DNA from: Novosphingobium sp. PC22D
GTDB lineage: Bacteria > Pseudomonadota > Alphaproteobacteria > Sphingomonadales > Sphingomonadaceae
DNA length: 64,000 bases
Assembly: GCF_002556635.1 (NCBI RefSeq)
Contig: NZ_MWMO01000001.1
Location: 1-64,000, forward strand
Reading direction: 5' to 3'
The notes beneath the pieces were generated by a model that did no database searches, was not told the origin of the DNA, and saw only the letters and a program-made list of their open reading frames with translations. This document shows positions 1 to 8,757 of this stretch, piece by piece; position 1 is the first letter of the stretch; each line of letters opens with the position of its first letter. The position numbers and the translations under genes were made by a program.

Positions 1-2
1 CC

Positions 3-974
3 ACAACAGCTCGCCACAGCCCGCCGCGAATGGCCCTGCGCCGTCCCAGAGCCAAAATCGCATTGTTCACGGACGACTCGCTCAACTTTCGCGACGGCCT
101 TGTCGTGAACGGTTTCTTCCCGACGTTCGACGGCATCGTCCCGCTGTCCGACGCGTCCTGCGAAGTCGTCGAGACGGGGGCAGGCGTGGATGCTTTCGCG
201 GTCGGCGATCATGTCATCAGCACGTTCCACCCCAAGTGGCTCGACGGCCATATCGAGAAGTCGCAGTTGGACAATTCTCCGGGCGGGCCTGCCGACGGCT
301 TCGCCTGCGAATTCGCGACCAGGCCCGCAACGCACTTCACGCGCGCGCCGCGCGGGCTTTCGCACTCCGAGGCGGCCACTCTGCCTTGCGCGGGGGTCAC
401 GGCCTGGCGTGCGCTGATCACCGACGGTCGGGTCAAGCCGGGCGCGAGCGTCGTCACCATCGGCTCCGGCGGCGTTTCCCTGTTCGCCGTCCAGTTCGCG
501 AAGGCCGCGGGCGCTCGCGTCATCGCGCTCTCCTCGACGTCGTCCAAGCTCGATCGTCTGAAAGCGATGGGGGCTGACGAGACGATAAACTATCGCGAGG
601 TCGAAGACTGGGGGAAGGCCATTCTCGAACTAACCGGCGGTGTGGGCGCCGATCACATTGTCGAGGTGGGCGGCCCCAACACCATGCCGCAGTCAACGAT
701 TGCAGCCCGAACCGGGGCGCACATCGCGATCGTCGGCGCGGTTGCGGGGTTTGACGTCGACACCATGCCTTTCGCGATCGTGCAGGCCAAGCGACTGCGT
801 CTGCAGGCAGTCACCGTCGGGAGCCGGCGCGACCAGATGGAGATGGTGGCCGCCATTGAAACCTCGGGCATCCGGCCGGTCGTCGACCGGACGTTTCCAA
901 TCGCCTCGCTTGCGGAGGCGTTCCGCTATCAGCAAGCCGGTGAGCTTTTCGGAAAAGTCTGCATCGATATTTGA
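3..974 (+). CDS. Zinc-less MDR alcohol dehydrogenase / quinone oxidoreductase, 5' end cut by window edge
   Basis: Medium-chain dehydrogenase/reductase, predicted NAD(P)H-dependent and cytoplasmic. The GroES-like part begins around DDSLNFRDGLV. The Rossmann nucleotide site is VVTIGSGGVSLFAVQFAK, and the C-terminal half has the usual quinone-oxidoreductase order ending in GELFGKVCIDI. I see no Cys/His set for catalytic or structural zinc, so the zinc-independent subgroup is likely. Family members have about 40 residues before the SLNYRD-type motif. The first in-window ATG (position 30) leaves only 16, and the frame is open to the left edge, so the true start probably lies outside the window. 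The substrate cannot be told from the sequence. Confidence 0.8.
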   Translation, partial: TTARHSPPRMALRRPRAKIALFTDDSLNFRDGLVVNGFFPTFDGIVPLSDASCEVVETGAGVDAFAVGDHVISTFHPKWLDGHIEKSQLDNSPGGPADGFACEFATRPATHFTRAPRGLSHSEAATLPCAGVTAWRALITDGRVKPGASVVTIGSGGVSLFAVQFAKAAGARVIALSSTSSKLDRLKAMGADETINYREVEDWGKAILELTGGVGADHIVEVGGPNTMPQSTIAARTGAHIAIVGAVAGFDVDTMPFAIVQAKRLRLQAVTVGSRRDQMEMVAAIETSGIRPVVDRTFPIASLAEAFRYQQAGELFGKVCIDI

Positions 975-1237
975 TGGTTGCCCGATCGGCTGCGGCGCGA
1001 CCGATCGTGGATGCGCCTCCTGATACGCAGATCGGGGCTGCGTTGTACGTCTCCGGGCGGATTGACGGTGTCGGCGCCGGGAGGACAGCCGATTCTTCGC
1101 ACCTCCACGACTTCTTCACGCGGCAGGAGGCACCTGCTGCGTTCGCGCCGCGATCTCGGAATGCGGCTTGTGTCAGCGTTCGGTCATCCTAATGCAGCAG
1201 GTTCGCCTTCTTGAGAGGGAAAGCCCGGATCATTCGC
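975..1237. other. Short intergenic region before the two-component system
   Basis: No convincing gene is present; the small open frames here are GC-rich shadows. It should contain the promoter of the metal-efflux regulon. A GAGAGGGA stretch near 1213-1220 is the only ribosome-binding-like element before the response regulator ATG at 1238. Confidence 0.5.
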
Positions 1238-1912
1238 ATGCGAGTGCTGATCATCGAGGATAATGCGCGGCTCGCCCGGCTGACGGCGGAGGGGCTGCAG
1301 CGGCGCGGGCTTTCCTGCGATATCGCGCAAACGCTGGCGCTGGCATCGGATTCGCTCGACGTGGCGTTGTTCGACTTGCTGATCCTCGATCTCGGCATGC
1401 CCGATGGCGACGGGCTGGAATGGCTGCGCGCCGAACGGCGCAGGCGCGATCTGCCGCCCGCGCTGATCCTGACCGCGCGCGATGCGCTGGAAGATCGCGT
1501 TGCCGGGCTCGATGCCGGTGGCGATGACTACGTCGTCAAACCCTTCGACCTGGACGAACTCGCCGCGCGGGTCCGTGCATTGCTGCGCCGCCCCGGACCG
1601 CGCGCGCCCGCCATACTCGAAGTCGGTGCATTGAGCTTCGACCCGGGCAGTCGCATGGCGGCGGTCGCCGGCAACGCGCTGGAACTGTCGCGGCGCGAGG
1701 CCAATCTGCTCGAGCTGCTGATGCGCCGCGCGGGCACGGTGGTGCGCCGCGAGGCGATCGAGGACGCGCTCTACAGTTTCGACGAGACGGTAACTCCCAA
1801 CGCGGTCGAGGCAGTGGTGTCGCGCCTGCGCCGCAGACTGGCGGAGGGCGGTGCGGCCGACATGCTGCATACGGTGCGCGGAGTGGGATATCTGCTACAG
1901 GACCCGGCCTGA
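1238..1912 (+). CDS. OmpR/PhoB-family response regulator of the metal efflux operon
   Basis: DNA-binding response regulator of 224 residues. The receiver domain (about 1-115) has acidic Asp8 (IIEDN), phosphoacceptor Asp51 in LLILDLGMPDGDG, and the conserved Lys in DYVVKPFD. The C-terminal winged helix (about 125-222) has the typical VVSRLRRRLAEGG recognition segment and the VRGVGYLL ending. ATG 1238 is chosen because MRVLIIEDN is the standard receiver start; a TTG nine codons upstream is in frame but would add residues the family lacks. Its TGA overlaps the kinase ATG by one base (TGATG), so the pair is translationally coupled. By position it probably controls the RND pump genes just downstream, as CusR/CzcR-type regulators do. 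Confidence 0.93.
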   Translation: MRVLIIEDNARLARLTAEGLQRRGLSCDIAQTLALASDSLDVALFDLLILDLGMPDGDGLEWLRAERRRRDLPPALILTARDALEDRVAGLDAGGDDYVVKPFDLDELAARVRALLRRPGPRAPAILEVGALSFDPGSRMAAVAGNALELSRREANLLELLMRRAGTVVRREAIEDALYSFDETVTPNAVEAVVSRLRRRLAEGGAADMLHTVRGVGYLLQDPA

Positions 1913-2928
1913 TGCGGCGCTCCTCCATTTCCCGCCAGCTCACCCAGGGGCTTGCCCTTGTCGGGCTCGTCGGGACGCTGCTGCTCTTCCTCTTCGTCGC
2001 AATCGAATATGGCATGACCTTCTCGACCTTCTTCGACCGTGAGGCGCTGCCGCGCGTGATCCACGAATTGTCGGAACATGTGCTGATGCCGGTGCTGGTG
2101 CTGATCGTGCCGATGACGCTCGCCGCGCGCTGGGTGATCCGGCGGTCGCTGGCGCCGTTGGCCGATGCCGCCGAACGAGTCGATGCCGCTCCCGAAATGG
2201 CGCGCGGCTTTCGCATCGAAACCGGGCAATTGCCGCTCGAAGCCGTTCCCTTCGCGGATTCGGTCAATGCGCTGCTCGCCCGGCTCGACCGGGCGGCAGG
2301 CGATCAGGAGGCGTTCGCCGCCGACGTCGCGCATGAACTGCGCACGCCGCTGACGCTGCTCGCGCTCGAAATGGACCGGCTCGATCCTGACACCGCCGCG
2401 CCGCTGCGGCGTGACATCGCCCATATGCGGCGGCTGGTCGACCAGTTGATGCTGCTCGCCCAGATCGATGCGGACAATGCGGCGCAGATGCCGCAAACGC
2501 CGATCGATCTCGCCGAACTCGCCGCCGACGTCGCCGGGCGGCTTGCGCCGCTCGCGGTCTCTCAGGATCGGTTGATCGCCGTCGAAGGCAAGGCCGCGCA
2601 GTGCGTGCGGGGCCGGCGCGAGGCCCTCGCCGCCGCGCTGCGCAACCTGATCGAGAATGCGCTGCGCGTAACACCGGCTGGCGGCACGGTGACGCTGCGC
2701 GTCGGGCCGGACGCGACGATCGCGGTGTGCGACGAAGGCGAGGGGCTGAGCCGGGAGCAGCTCGACCAGCTTGTCCGCCGTCACCGTCGCGGCGATCATG
2801 CCAGTGTGGACGGTGCCGGGCTGGGACTGGCGATCGTCGCGCGGATCATGGCCGCGCATGGCGGCAGCGTCACGGCCGAACCGGAGCACAGGGTGGTGCG
2901 GCTGCAATTCGCCCCGGATACGAAATAG
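1912..2928 (+). CDS. Sensor histidine kinase
   Basis: Inner-membrane sensor kinase, 338 residues. Two membrane segments (about 12-33 and 57-75) flank only a short periplasmic loop of some 25 residues, so sensing may occur within or near the membrane. The HAMP-like linker is followed by the H-box FAADVAHELRTPL with phosphoacceptor His141. The N-box is ALRNLIENAL (Asn245, Asn249), the G1 box CDEGEGLS and the G2 box GAGLGLAIV. It is coupled to the response regulator by a one-base overlap. The loop is much shorter than in CusS-like metal sensors, so the inducing signal is uncertain; control of the adjacent efflux genes is inferred from position. Confidence 0.92.
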   Translation: MRRSSISRQLTQGLALVGLVGTLLLFLFVAIEYGMTFSTFFDREALPRVIHELSEHVLMPVLVLIVPMTLAARWVIRRSLAPLADAAERVDAAPEMARGFRIETGQLPLEAVPFADSVNALLARLDRAAGDQEAFAADVAHELRTPLTLLALEMDRLDPDTAAPLRRDIAHMRRLVDQLMLLAQIDADNAAQMPQTPIDLAELAADVAGRLAPLAVSQDRLIAVEGKAAQCVRGRREALAAALRNLIENALRVTPAGGTVTLRVGPDATIAVCDEGEGLSREQLDQLVRRHRRGDHASVDGAGLGLAIVARIMAAHGGSVTAEPEHRVVRLQFAPDTK

Positions 2929-2974
2929 CCGGACCGTCAGGCGGTCGTCAGCTTGGCCGGCCTAGGCATCCGGC

Positions 2975-4096
2975 ATGGCTCAGCAGCGAACTCGTTGGAT
3001 CGGCGGTGCAACCCTTGTCGCGGCCATTGCCGCCGGGGGGTGGTGGTTTCTCGCAAGCCCTGATGTGAGCCCGCCGCCCGCGGAATCGGCGACTGCCGAG
3101 CCAGCAGCCTTGCCCGAAACGCTTGAACTCCCGGTGGATCAGGCGCGTGCGATCGGGCTCGAATGGGCCGCTGCCAAGGCAGCCGAACAGGCGCCGGTCG
3201 CAACGCTGAACGGCACGGTCGAACCGCCCGCCAACGCCCGCGTCGCGGTGACGGCGCTGTTCGGCGGCGTGATCGAGCACAGCTATGTCGTCGAAGGTGC
3301 CGCCGTCCGCAAAGGCCAGCCGCTCGCTATCGTCCGCAGCCCCGAAATCCTGTCGCTCCATTCCGACCTGGTTCGCGCCCGGGCTCGGCTCGGCATAGCG
3401 CGCTCCACAGCGCAGCGGCTCGACCAGCTCAGCGACGCCGGCGTGATCGCCGGAGCGCGCGCCGAGGAAGCACGCGCTTCACTGCGCGAAGCCGAGGCGG
3501 ATGTTGCCGAGAAGCGCCGCATCCTGGCGCTGGCGGGCGCTTCGGGCAGTGATGGCGGCTATCGGCTGCTCGCCCCGATAGCGGGGCGCGTCACCAGCGT
3601 TAGCGCGACCACCGGCGACCGGCTGGACGGCGGCGGCGCTCCGTTCGTGATCGACGCGGCGGGTGCCTATGAAGTCAATGCGCAACTGCCCGAGCGGCTC
3701 GCCGGACGCGTCCATCCCGGCATGCAGGTGCGGCTGGGCGACGTGACCGGCACGGTATCCTCGGTCGGCACCACGATCGATCCGGAAACCCGTTCGCTGC
3801 TGCTCAAGGCGCGCATGCCCGCCGGGCCGGGCGTGATTTCGGGCGGCACCGTGACGGTGACCGTGCTCGGCCCGGCGCCGTCGGGCGCGGTGACGGTGCC
3901 CGCTTCGGCGGTCACGCCACTCAACGGCGCGGACACGGTGTTCGTGCGCACGCGCGACGGTGTCGCGATACGCAGAGTACAGCTCGGCGAGGGCAGCGCC
4001 GACGACATGGCGCTGGTGCTTTCGGGACTGAATCCGGGCGATCAGGTGGTGAAACGCGGAACGAGCGAGATCAAGGCGCTCGTGCTCGCGCAGTAA
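2975..4096 (+). CDS. RND efflux periplasmic adaptor (membrane fusion protein), CusB/CzcB type
   Basis: Periplasmic adaptor linking the inner-membrane pump to the outer-membrane channel. An N-terminal membrane anchor (about 8-26) is followed by a barrel-sandwich hybrid (VTALFGGVIEHSYVVEGAAVRKGQPL), an alpha-hairpin (about 130-185, rich in A/R/E), the second lipoyl half (YRLLAPIAGRVTSVSATTGDRL) and beta-barrel and membrane-proximal domains. The length of 373 residues is normal for the heavy-metal subfamily. No Met- or His-rich metal-binding N-terminal extension is visible. Only four bases separate its stop from the pump start. The actual ion (Cu/Ag or Zn/Co/Cd) is not fixed by this protein. Confidence 0.9.
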   Translation: MAQQRTRWIGGATLVAAIAAGGWWFLASPDVSPPPAESATAEPAALPETLELPVDQARAIGLEWAAAKAAEQAPVATLNGTVEPPANARVAVTALFGGVIEHSYVVEGAAVRKGQPLAIVRSPEILSLHSDLVRARARLGIARSTAQRLDQLSDAGVIAGARAEEARASLREAEADVAEKRRILALAGASGSDGGYRLLAPIAGRVTSVSATTGDRLDGGGAPFVIDAAGAYEVNAQLPERLAGRVHPGMQVRLGDVTGTVSSVGTTIDPETRSLLLKARMPAGPGVISGGTVTVTVLGPAPSGAVTVPASAVTPLNGADTVFVRTRDGVAIRRVQLGEGSADDMALVLSGLNPGDQVVKRGTSEIKALVLAQ

Positions 4097-4100
4097 GCCG

Positions 4101-7100
4101 ATGCTGCGTTCGCTCGTCGCCGCCGCGCTCTCATACCGCCTGCTCGTACTGGCGCTGGCGGCGGTCGTCGCCGGGCTCGGCGCCTGGGCCTTTTCCACCC
4201 TGCCGGTCGATGCCTATCCCGATATCGCGCCTACCCAGGTCAAGATCATCCTGAAGGCGCCGGGCATGACGCCAGAGGAAGTCGAAACGCGCGTCATCAC
4301 GCCGATCGAGATGGAAATGCTGGGGCTGCCCGATCAGGCGATCCTGCGCTCGACGGCGAAATATGCGATCGCCGACATCACCATCGATTTCAACGAAGGT
4401 ACAGACATCTACTGGGCGCGCCAGCAAGTCGCAGAGCGCCTGTCGGGCGTGACAGGCGACTTGCCGGCATCGGTCGCGGGCGGGCTCGCGCCGATCTCCA
4501 CGCCGCTGTCCGAAGTCCATATGTTCACCATCGAAGGGCCGCTCAGCCTGCAGGAAAAGCGCACGTTGCTCGACTGGACGATCCGTCCGGCGCTGCGCAC
4601 CGTGCCCGGCGTGGCGGACGTCAATGCGCTGGGCGGCGCGGTGCGGACCTTCGAAGTCCGTCCCGATTTCGCCGCGATGGCGCAGGCCGGTGTCAGCATT
4701 TCCGATCTGCGCGACGCGATCGAAAGCGGCAATCGCAACGACGGCGCTGGACGCCTTTCCACGGGCGAGGAGGCGCTGATCGTCCGTGCGGTCGGCGCGA
4801 TCCGGTCGACCGGTGACCTCGACTCGGTGGTCGTCGCCAGCCGTCCCGCAGGGATCGTCCGCGTCGGCGATCTCGCCACCGTCACCACCGGCAGCCTGAC
4901 CCGCTACGGCGCCGTGACCAAGGACGGCAAGGGCGAGGCGGTGGAGGGGCTGGTGATCGCACTGCGCGGCGCCGATGCGCGCAAGGTGGTCGAGGGCGTG
5001 CGCGAGCGCATCGCCGAACTCGAAAAGACGCTGCCTCGGGGCACGACCCTGTCGGTCTTCTACGACCGCTCCGACCTCATCACCCGCGCCGTCGGCACCG
5101 TCGAGGAAGCGCTGCTCGAAGCCACCGTGCTGGTAGTGATCCTGCTGATCCTCTTCCTCGGCGACTGGCGCGCGGCGGCGATCGTCGCGGTCACGCTGCC
5201 GATGGCGGCGCTGATCACCTTCCTCTTCATGAAGGGAATGGGGCTCTCGGCCAATCTGATGAGTCTCGGCGGGCTCGCCATCGCGATCGGGATGCTGGTC
5301 GACGGCGCGGTGGTGGTGGTCGAGAATATCGTCGAGCGGCTGAGCCATGAGGCGGAGGGCAGCCATCCGCGCCTCAACAAGGTGTTTCGCGCGACCAGCG
5401 ACGTGATCGTGCCGGTGTCGGCAGGGATCGTCATCATCGCGCTGGTGTTCCTGCCGCTGCTCTCGTTGCAAGGGCTCGAAGGCAAGCTGTTCGCGCCGGT
5501 GGCGCTGACCATCGTCTTCGCGCTCGCCGGATCGCTGCTGCTCGCGCTCACGCTCGTGCCGGTGCTCTCGTCCTTCGGCCTGCGCGGGCATCATGGCGAT
5601 CCTTGGATCATGCGGCAAATGGCGCCGCGCTATCGCGCGCTGCTCCATGGCGCCTTTGCGCGCAAGCCGCTCGTCTACGGCCTGTCCTTCCTCGGGCTGG
5701 TGCTCGCGGTGCTCGCCTACGGCGGTGTCGGCAAGACGTTCATGCCGACGATGGACGAAGGATCGGTGATCCTGCAGACGACCAAGCTGCCGACGATCGG
5801 CCTCGATCACTCGGTCGCGGGCGACCTCGCCGTTCAGCGCGCGGTGATGGCGAAGGTCCCCGAAATCGAAAGCATGATTACCCGCGTGGGTTCGGACGAA
5901 CTGGGGCTCGATCCGATGGGCCTCAACGAAGCCGACAACTTCGTGAAGCTCAAGCCGCGCGAGGAATGGCGCGGCGACAAGGATCTGATCATCGCCGACA
6001 TGCGCGCCGCGATGGAGAACGTGCCGGGCATCGAACCGACCATCACCCAGCCGATCGAGATGCGCGTTTCGGAAATGCTCACCGGCGCGCGGGGCGATCT
6101 GGCGGTCAAGATTTTCGGGCCGGACACCGTTACGCTCGCCGATCTCGCCGGACAGATCCAGGGCGTGCTGCAGGGCGTGCCGGGTGCGGCGGAAGTGATG
6201 ACCGTCGCCAACGATCAGGTCGATTATCTCCAGCTCCGCATCGATCGTGCCGCCGCCGGGCGCTACGGCATGCCGGTCGACATGCTGCAGGATGCGATGA
6301 GGTCGCAGGTCGAGGGCGTCCATGCCGGCATCGTCGCCGAAGGACAGAAGCGCGTGCCGATCGTCATTCGTGGCGACGAAGCGCTGCGCAGCGATCCGGT
6401 GCGCTTTACCGATGTGATGGTGCGCACCCCCGCCGGCGTGACGGCGCGCGCCAGTGACATGGCGCAAATCGAGCGCGTCGAAGGTCCGGTGAAGCTCGAT
6501 CACGAAAACGGCTCGCGCTATGCGCTGGTGCAAGCCTTCGTCTCCGGGCGCGATCTGGTCGGCTATGTCGACGAGGCGCAAGCGGCGGTGGCGGCGAAGG
6601 TGACGCTGCCCGCCGGATACCGGCTCGTCTGGGGCGGTCAGTTCGAGAACCAGCAGCGCGCCTCGGCGCGGCTGATGCTGGTGATCCCGGTTGCACTGCT
6701 GCTGATCTTCTTCGTGCTGTTCGCGACCTTGCGCTCGCTGCGCGCATCGATCCTGATCCTCGCCAACATTCCCTTCGCGATGGTCGGCGGCATCGTCGCG
6801 CTCTGGTTCTCCGGGGAATATCTCTCGGTGCCTGCTTCCGTGGGTTTCATCGCTTTGCTCGGCATCGCGGTGCTCAACGGGCTCGTGCTGGTCGCTTATT
6901 TCCGGCAACTGCGCGCCGAAGGCGTGCCGCTTGCCGAAACCGTGCGGCTCGGCGCCGAGCGGCGGCTGCGTCCGGTGATGATGACCGCGACGATCACGGC
7001 GTTCGGGCTGGTGCCGTTGCTTTTTGCCACCGGGCCGGGATCGGAAATCCAACGACCGCTCGCGGTGGTGGTGATCGGCGGACTGATCACCTCGACGCTG

Positions 7101-7184
7101 CTGACGCTTATCCTGCTGCCGATCCTCTACGAACGCTTCGGTGAAGGCCGCGAAGAGCGTGAGGAGGAACTGGTCGATGGCTGA
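4101..7184 (+). CDS. Heavy-metal efflux RND pump, CusA/CzcA family
   Basis: Proton-driven inner-membrane RND pump of 1027 residues, the usual HME length. It begins with the RND hallmark LPVDAYPDIAPTQVKI. Twelve membrane helices are expected, in two blocks after each large periplasmic loop. Helix 4 reads AIAIGMLVDGAVVVVEN. The DGAxxxVEN part resembles divalent-cation (CzcA-like) pumps, whereas the preceding AIG, rather than DFG, resembles other HME groups, so the metal is ambiguous. The C-terminal proton-relay block includes RPVMMTATITAFGLVPLLFATGPGSEIQRP. It overlaps the next small gene by eight bases. The role in metal export is well supported by family and operon. Confidence 0.94.
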   Translation: MLRSLVAAALSYRLLVLALAAVVAGLGAWAFSTLPVDAYPDIAPTQVKIILKAPGMTPEEVETRVITPIEMEMLGLPDQAILRSTAKYAIADITIDFNEGTDIYWARQQVAERLSGVTGDLPASVAGGLAPISTPLSEVHMFTIEGPLSLQEKRTLLDWTIRPALRTVPGVADVNALGGAVRTFEVRPDFAAMAQAGVSISDLRDAIESGNRNDGAGRLSTGEEALIVRAVGAIRSTGDLDSVVVASRPAGIVRVGDLATVTTGSLTRYGAVTKDGKGEAVEGLVIALRGADARKVVEGVRERIAELEKTLPRGTTLSVFYDRSDLITRAVGTVEEALLEATVLVVILLILFLGDWRAAAIVAVTLPMAALITFLFMKGMGLSANLMSLGGLAIAIGMLVDGAVVVVENIVERLSHEAEGSHPRLNKVFRATSDVIVPVSAGIVIIALVFLPLLSLQGLEGKLFAPVALTIVFALAGSLLLALTLVPVLSSFGLRGHHGDPWIMRQMAPRYRALLHGAFARKPLVYGLSFLGLVLAVLAYGGVGKTFMPTMDEGSVILQTTKLPTIGLDHSVAGDLAVQRAVMAKVPEIESMITRVGSDELGLDPMGLNEADNFVKLKPREEWRGDKDLIIADMRAAMENVPGIEPTITQPIEMRVSEMLTGARGDLAVKIFGPDTVTLADLAGQIQGVLQGVPGAAEVMTVANDQVDYLQLRIDRAAAGRYGMPVDMLQDAMRSQVEGVHAGIVAEGQKRVPIVIRGDEALRSDPVRFTDVMVRTPAGVTARASDMAQIERVEGPVKLDHENGSRYALVQAFVSGRDLVGYVDEAQAAVAAKVTLPAGYRLVWGGQFENQQRASARLMLVIPVALLLIFFVLFATLRSLRASILILANIPFAMVGGIVALWFSGEYLSVPASVGFIALLGIAVLNGLVLVAYFRQLRAEGVPLAETVRLGAERRLRPVMMTATITAFGLVPLLFATGPGSEIQRPLAVVVIGGLITSTLLTLILLPILYERFGEGREEREEELVDG

Positions 7185-7476
7185 CGTGCTGCTCACCATT
7201 CACTGCGCGCCGTCCGACGCCACCATGATCGCCCGCGCGCTGCGCGACGCGACCGGCGTTGCCGTGCACGAAATCGGCGAAGCCGTGCACGGCCATGACT
7301 TCGGCGATGCCGACACCGCCGAGCAGGTGTCGGGCGAATTGCGCCGTAGCCTGTTGCAACTGCTTGTCCCGCAGGACCGGGTTGATGCGGCGCTCGATGC
7401 GGCGCGCACCGCGCGGCGTCGCCTGCCGATGCGCTGGCATGCCGTCGCGGCGCTCGCCAGCGGGAGAATCGAATGA
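7177..7476 (+). CDS. DUF3240 family small protein of the metal efflux operon
   Basis: Small cytoplasmic protein of 99 residues. Its outline (LLTIHCAPSDATMIARALRD at the start, a Glu-Gln-Val block in the middle, MRWHAVAALASGRIE at the end) matches the DUF3240 proteins found beside czc/cus genes in Proteobacteria. The fold is probably ferredoxin-like and the function unknown; a PII-like sensing or pump-tuning role is only a guess. ATG 7177 is preferred over the in-frame GTG at 7141 because a strong GAGGAGG Shine-Dalgarno sits at 7161-7167. The gene starts inside the end of the pump gene and its own stop overlaps the next ATG (ATGA). Several His residues (VAVHEIGEAVHGHD) could bind metal. Confidence 0.8.
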   Translation: MADVLLTIHCAPSDATMIARALRDATGVAVHEIGEAVHGHDFGDADTAEQVSGELRRSLLQLLVPQDRVDAALDAARTARRRLPMRWHAVAALASGRIE

Positions 7477-8705
7477 AACACCCCCTTGTTCTCGCCGCGC
7501 TGCTGTGCACCGCCGCGCCTGCCCTGGCGCAGCGCGCCGATCTGCCGCCCGAACCGGCCATTGCCGAAGCGCTCGACAGCCACCCTTCGGTGGAGGCTGC
7601 CGCACAGCGTGTCGAGGCGGCGCGCGCAGAAGCCGGGATGCTCCGCCGCGGCCCCCATGAAGTGACGGTGAGCGGCAGCTATCTGCGCCGCAGCGTCGAT
7701 CGCGAAGGCGGGTTCGACGAATTCGACGGCACCGTAAGCCGCGCCTTCCGCCTGCCCGGCAAGGCGCGGCTCGACCGGCGCACCGGCGAACTCGGCATCG
7801 AAGTCGCCGAAAATGTGCGGGAGGATGCGCGCCATCAGGCCGCGCTGATGCTCTCCAACCGCTGGCATGACTGGCTGGTCGCAAGTGCGCTGGTGCGGCT
7901 GGATACAGAGGCGGTCGCCAATTACGGCAGCGAGTTGGGCGCGATCCGCGACAGGGCCGATGTCCGCGACGCGTCGTGGCTCGATGTCGACCAGGTCGCA
8001 TCCGCACTCGCGCTCGCCGAAACGCGGCTGGCGGATTCGCGCGCGGCCGAGGCGCAGGCGCGCGTCGCGCTCGCGAGTGCCTTTCCCGGCCTGCCGCTGC
8101 CCCCGCAGGCCCCGCCGATGGCCGTACCCGAACTGCCGCCGGAAAGCATCGACGCGCTGCGCGAACTGGTGATCGCCCGCAGCCACGAGATCGGCGCCGC
8201 GGCACGCGATGCCGAGCGGCTCGATGCGGTCGCGATGCGCACCGAGCGCGACCGCATCGCTGATCCCTCGGTCGGCGTGCGGCTGTTCAGCGAGCGCAGC
8301 GGCGCCGAACGCGGCGCGGGGCTGGTCTTCTCGCTTCCGCTTGGCGGCGGATATCGCCGCTCCGCCGCCGACCAGGCGCGGGCACAGGCCGGTGCCGCGC
8401 GGTTCGATGAGGCGCGTGTCCGCCGCGAAGTGGAGGAAACCGCGCGGGGCGATGCCGTCGCCGTGGGTGCACGCATGACCGCATGGCAATCAGCGGTTCG
8501 CGCGGTCGCGGCCGCCTCCTCCGCTTCGCGGCGATCCGACAGTGGCTATCGGCTCGGAGCAATCGACATGGCCGACATGCTCTATGTCCGCCGCCAGGAG
8601 ATCGAGGCCCGCCGCGCCGAGATTCTCGCCCGCGGCCAGGCGCTGCGCGCGATCCTCAAGATACGCATCGATTCGCACACGGTATGGGCCCCCGAGGAGG
8701 GCTGA
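7473..8705 (+). CDS. TolC-family outer membrane factor of the metal efflux system (CusC/CzcC-like)
   Basis: Outer-membrane channel component completing the tripartite exporter. A Sec signal peptide with probable cleavage after ALAQ is seen (MKHPLVLAALLCTAAPALAQ). Two long alpha-helical repeat halves rich in Ala, Arg and Glu follow (about 30-210 and 230-400), as expected for the TolC tunnel. The second half holds the FSLPLGGGYRRSAADQARAQ strand/helix transition and SGYRLGAIDMADMLYVRRQEIE, a typical OEP signature. No lipobox Cys is visible. At 410 residues it is at the short end for CzcC-like proteins. ATGA overlap with the preceding DUF3240 gene. Last gene of the operon. Confidence 0.88.
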   Translation: MKHPLVLAALLCTAAPALAQRADLPPEPAIAEALDSHPSVEAAAQRVEAARAEAGMLRRGPHEVTVSGSYLRRSVDREGGFDEFDGTVSRAFRLPGKARLDRRTGELGIEVAENVREDARHQAALMLSNRWHDWLVASALVRLDTEAVANYGSELGAIRDRADVRDASWLDVDQVASALALAETRLADSRAAEAQARVALASAFPGLPLPPQAPPMAVPELPPESIDALRELVIARSHEIGAAARDAERLDAVAMRTERDRIADPSVGVRLFSERSGAERGAGLVFSLPLGGGYRRSAADQARAQAGAARFDEARVRREVEETARGDAVAVGARMTAWQSAVRAVAAASSASRRSDSGYRLGAIDMADMLYVRRQEIEARRAEILARGQALRAILKIRIDSHTVWAPEEG

Positions 8706-8757
8706 AGCCTGAAGCGACGCCCCGATCCCGACCTGCCGAAGATCGCGCGCCGCGCAG

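Noticed and set aside
4131..7199. Minus-strand open frame of about 1020 codons opposite the RND pump
   Set aside because: Low-complexity Arg/His/Asp-rich translation, no family motifs, exactly antisense to a well-recognised pump; a GC-bias shadow.
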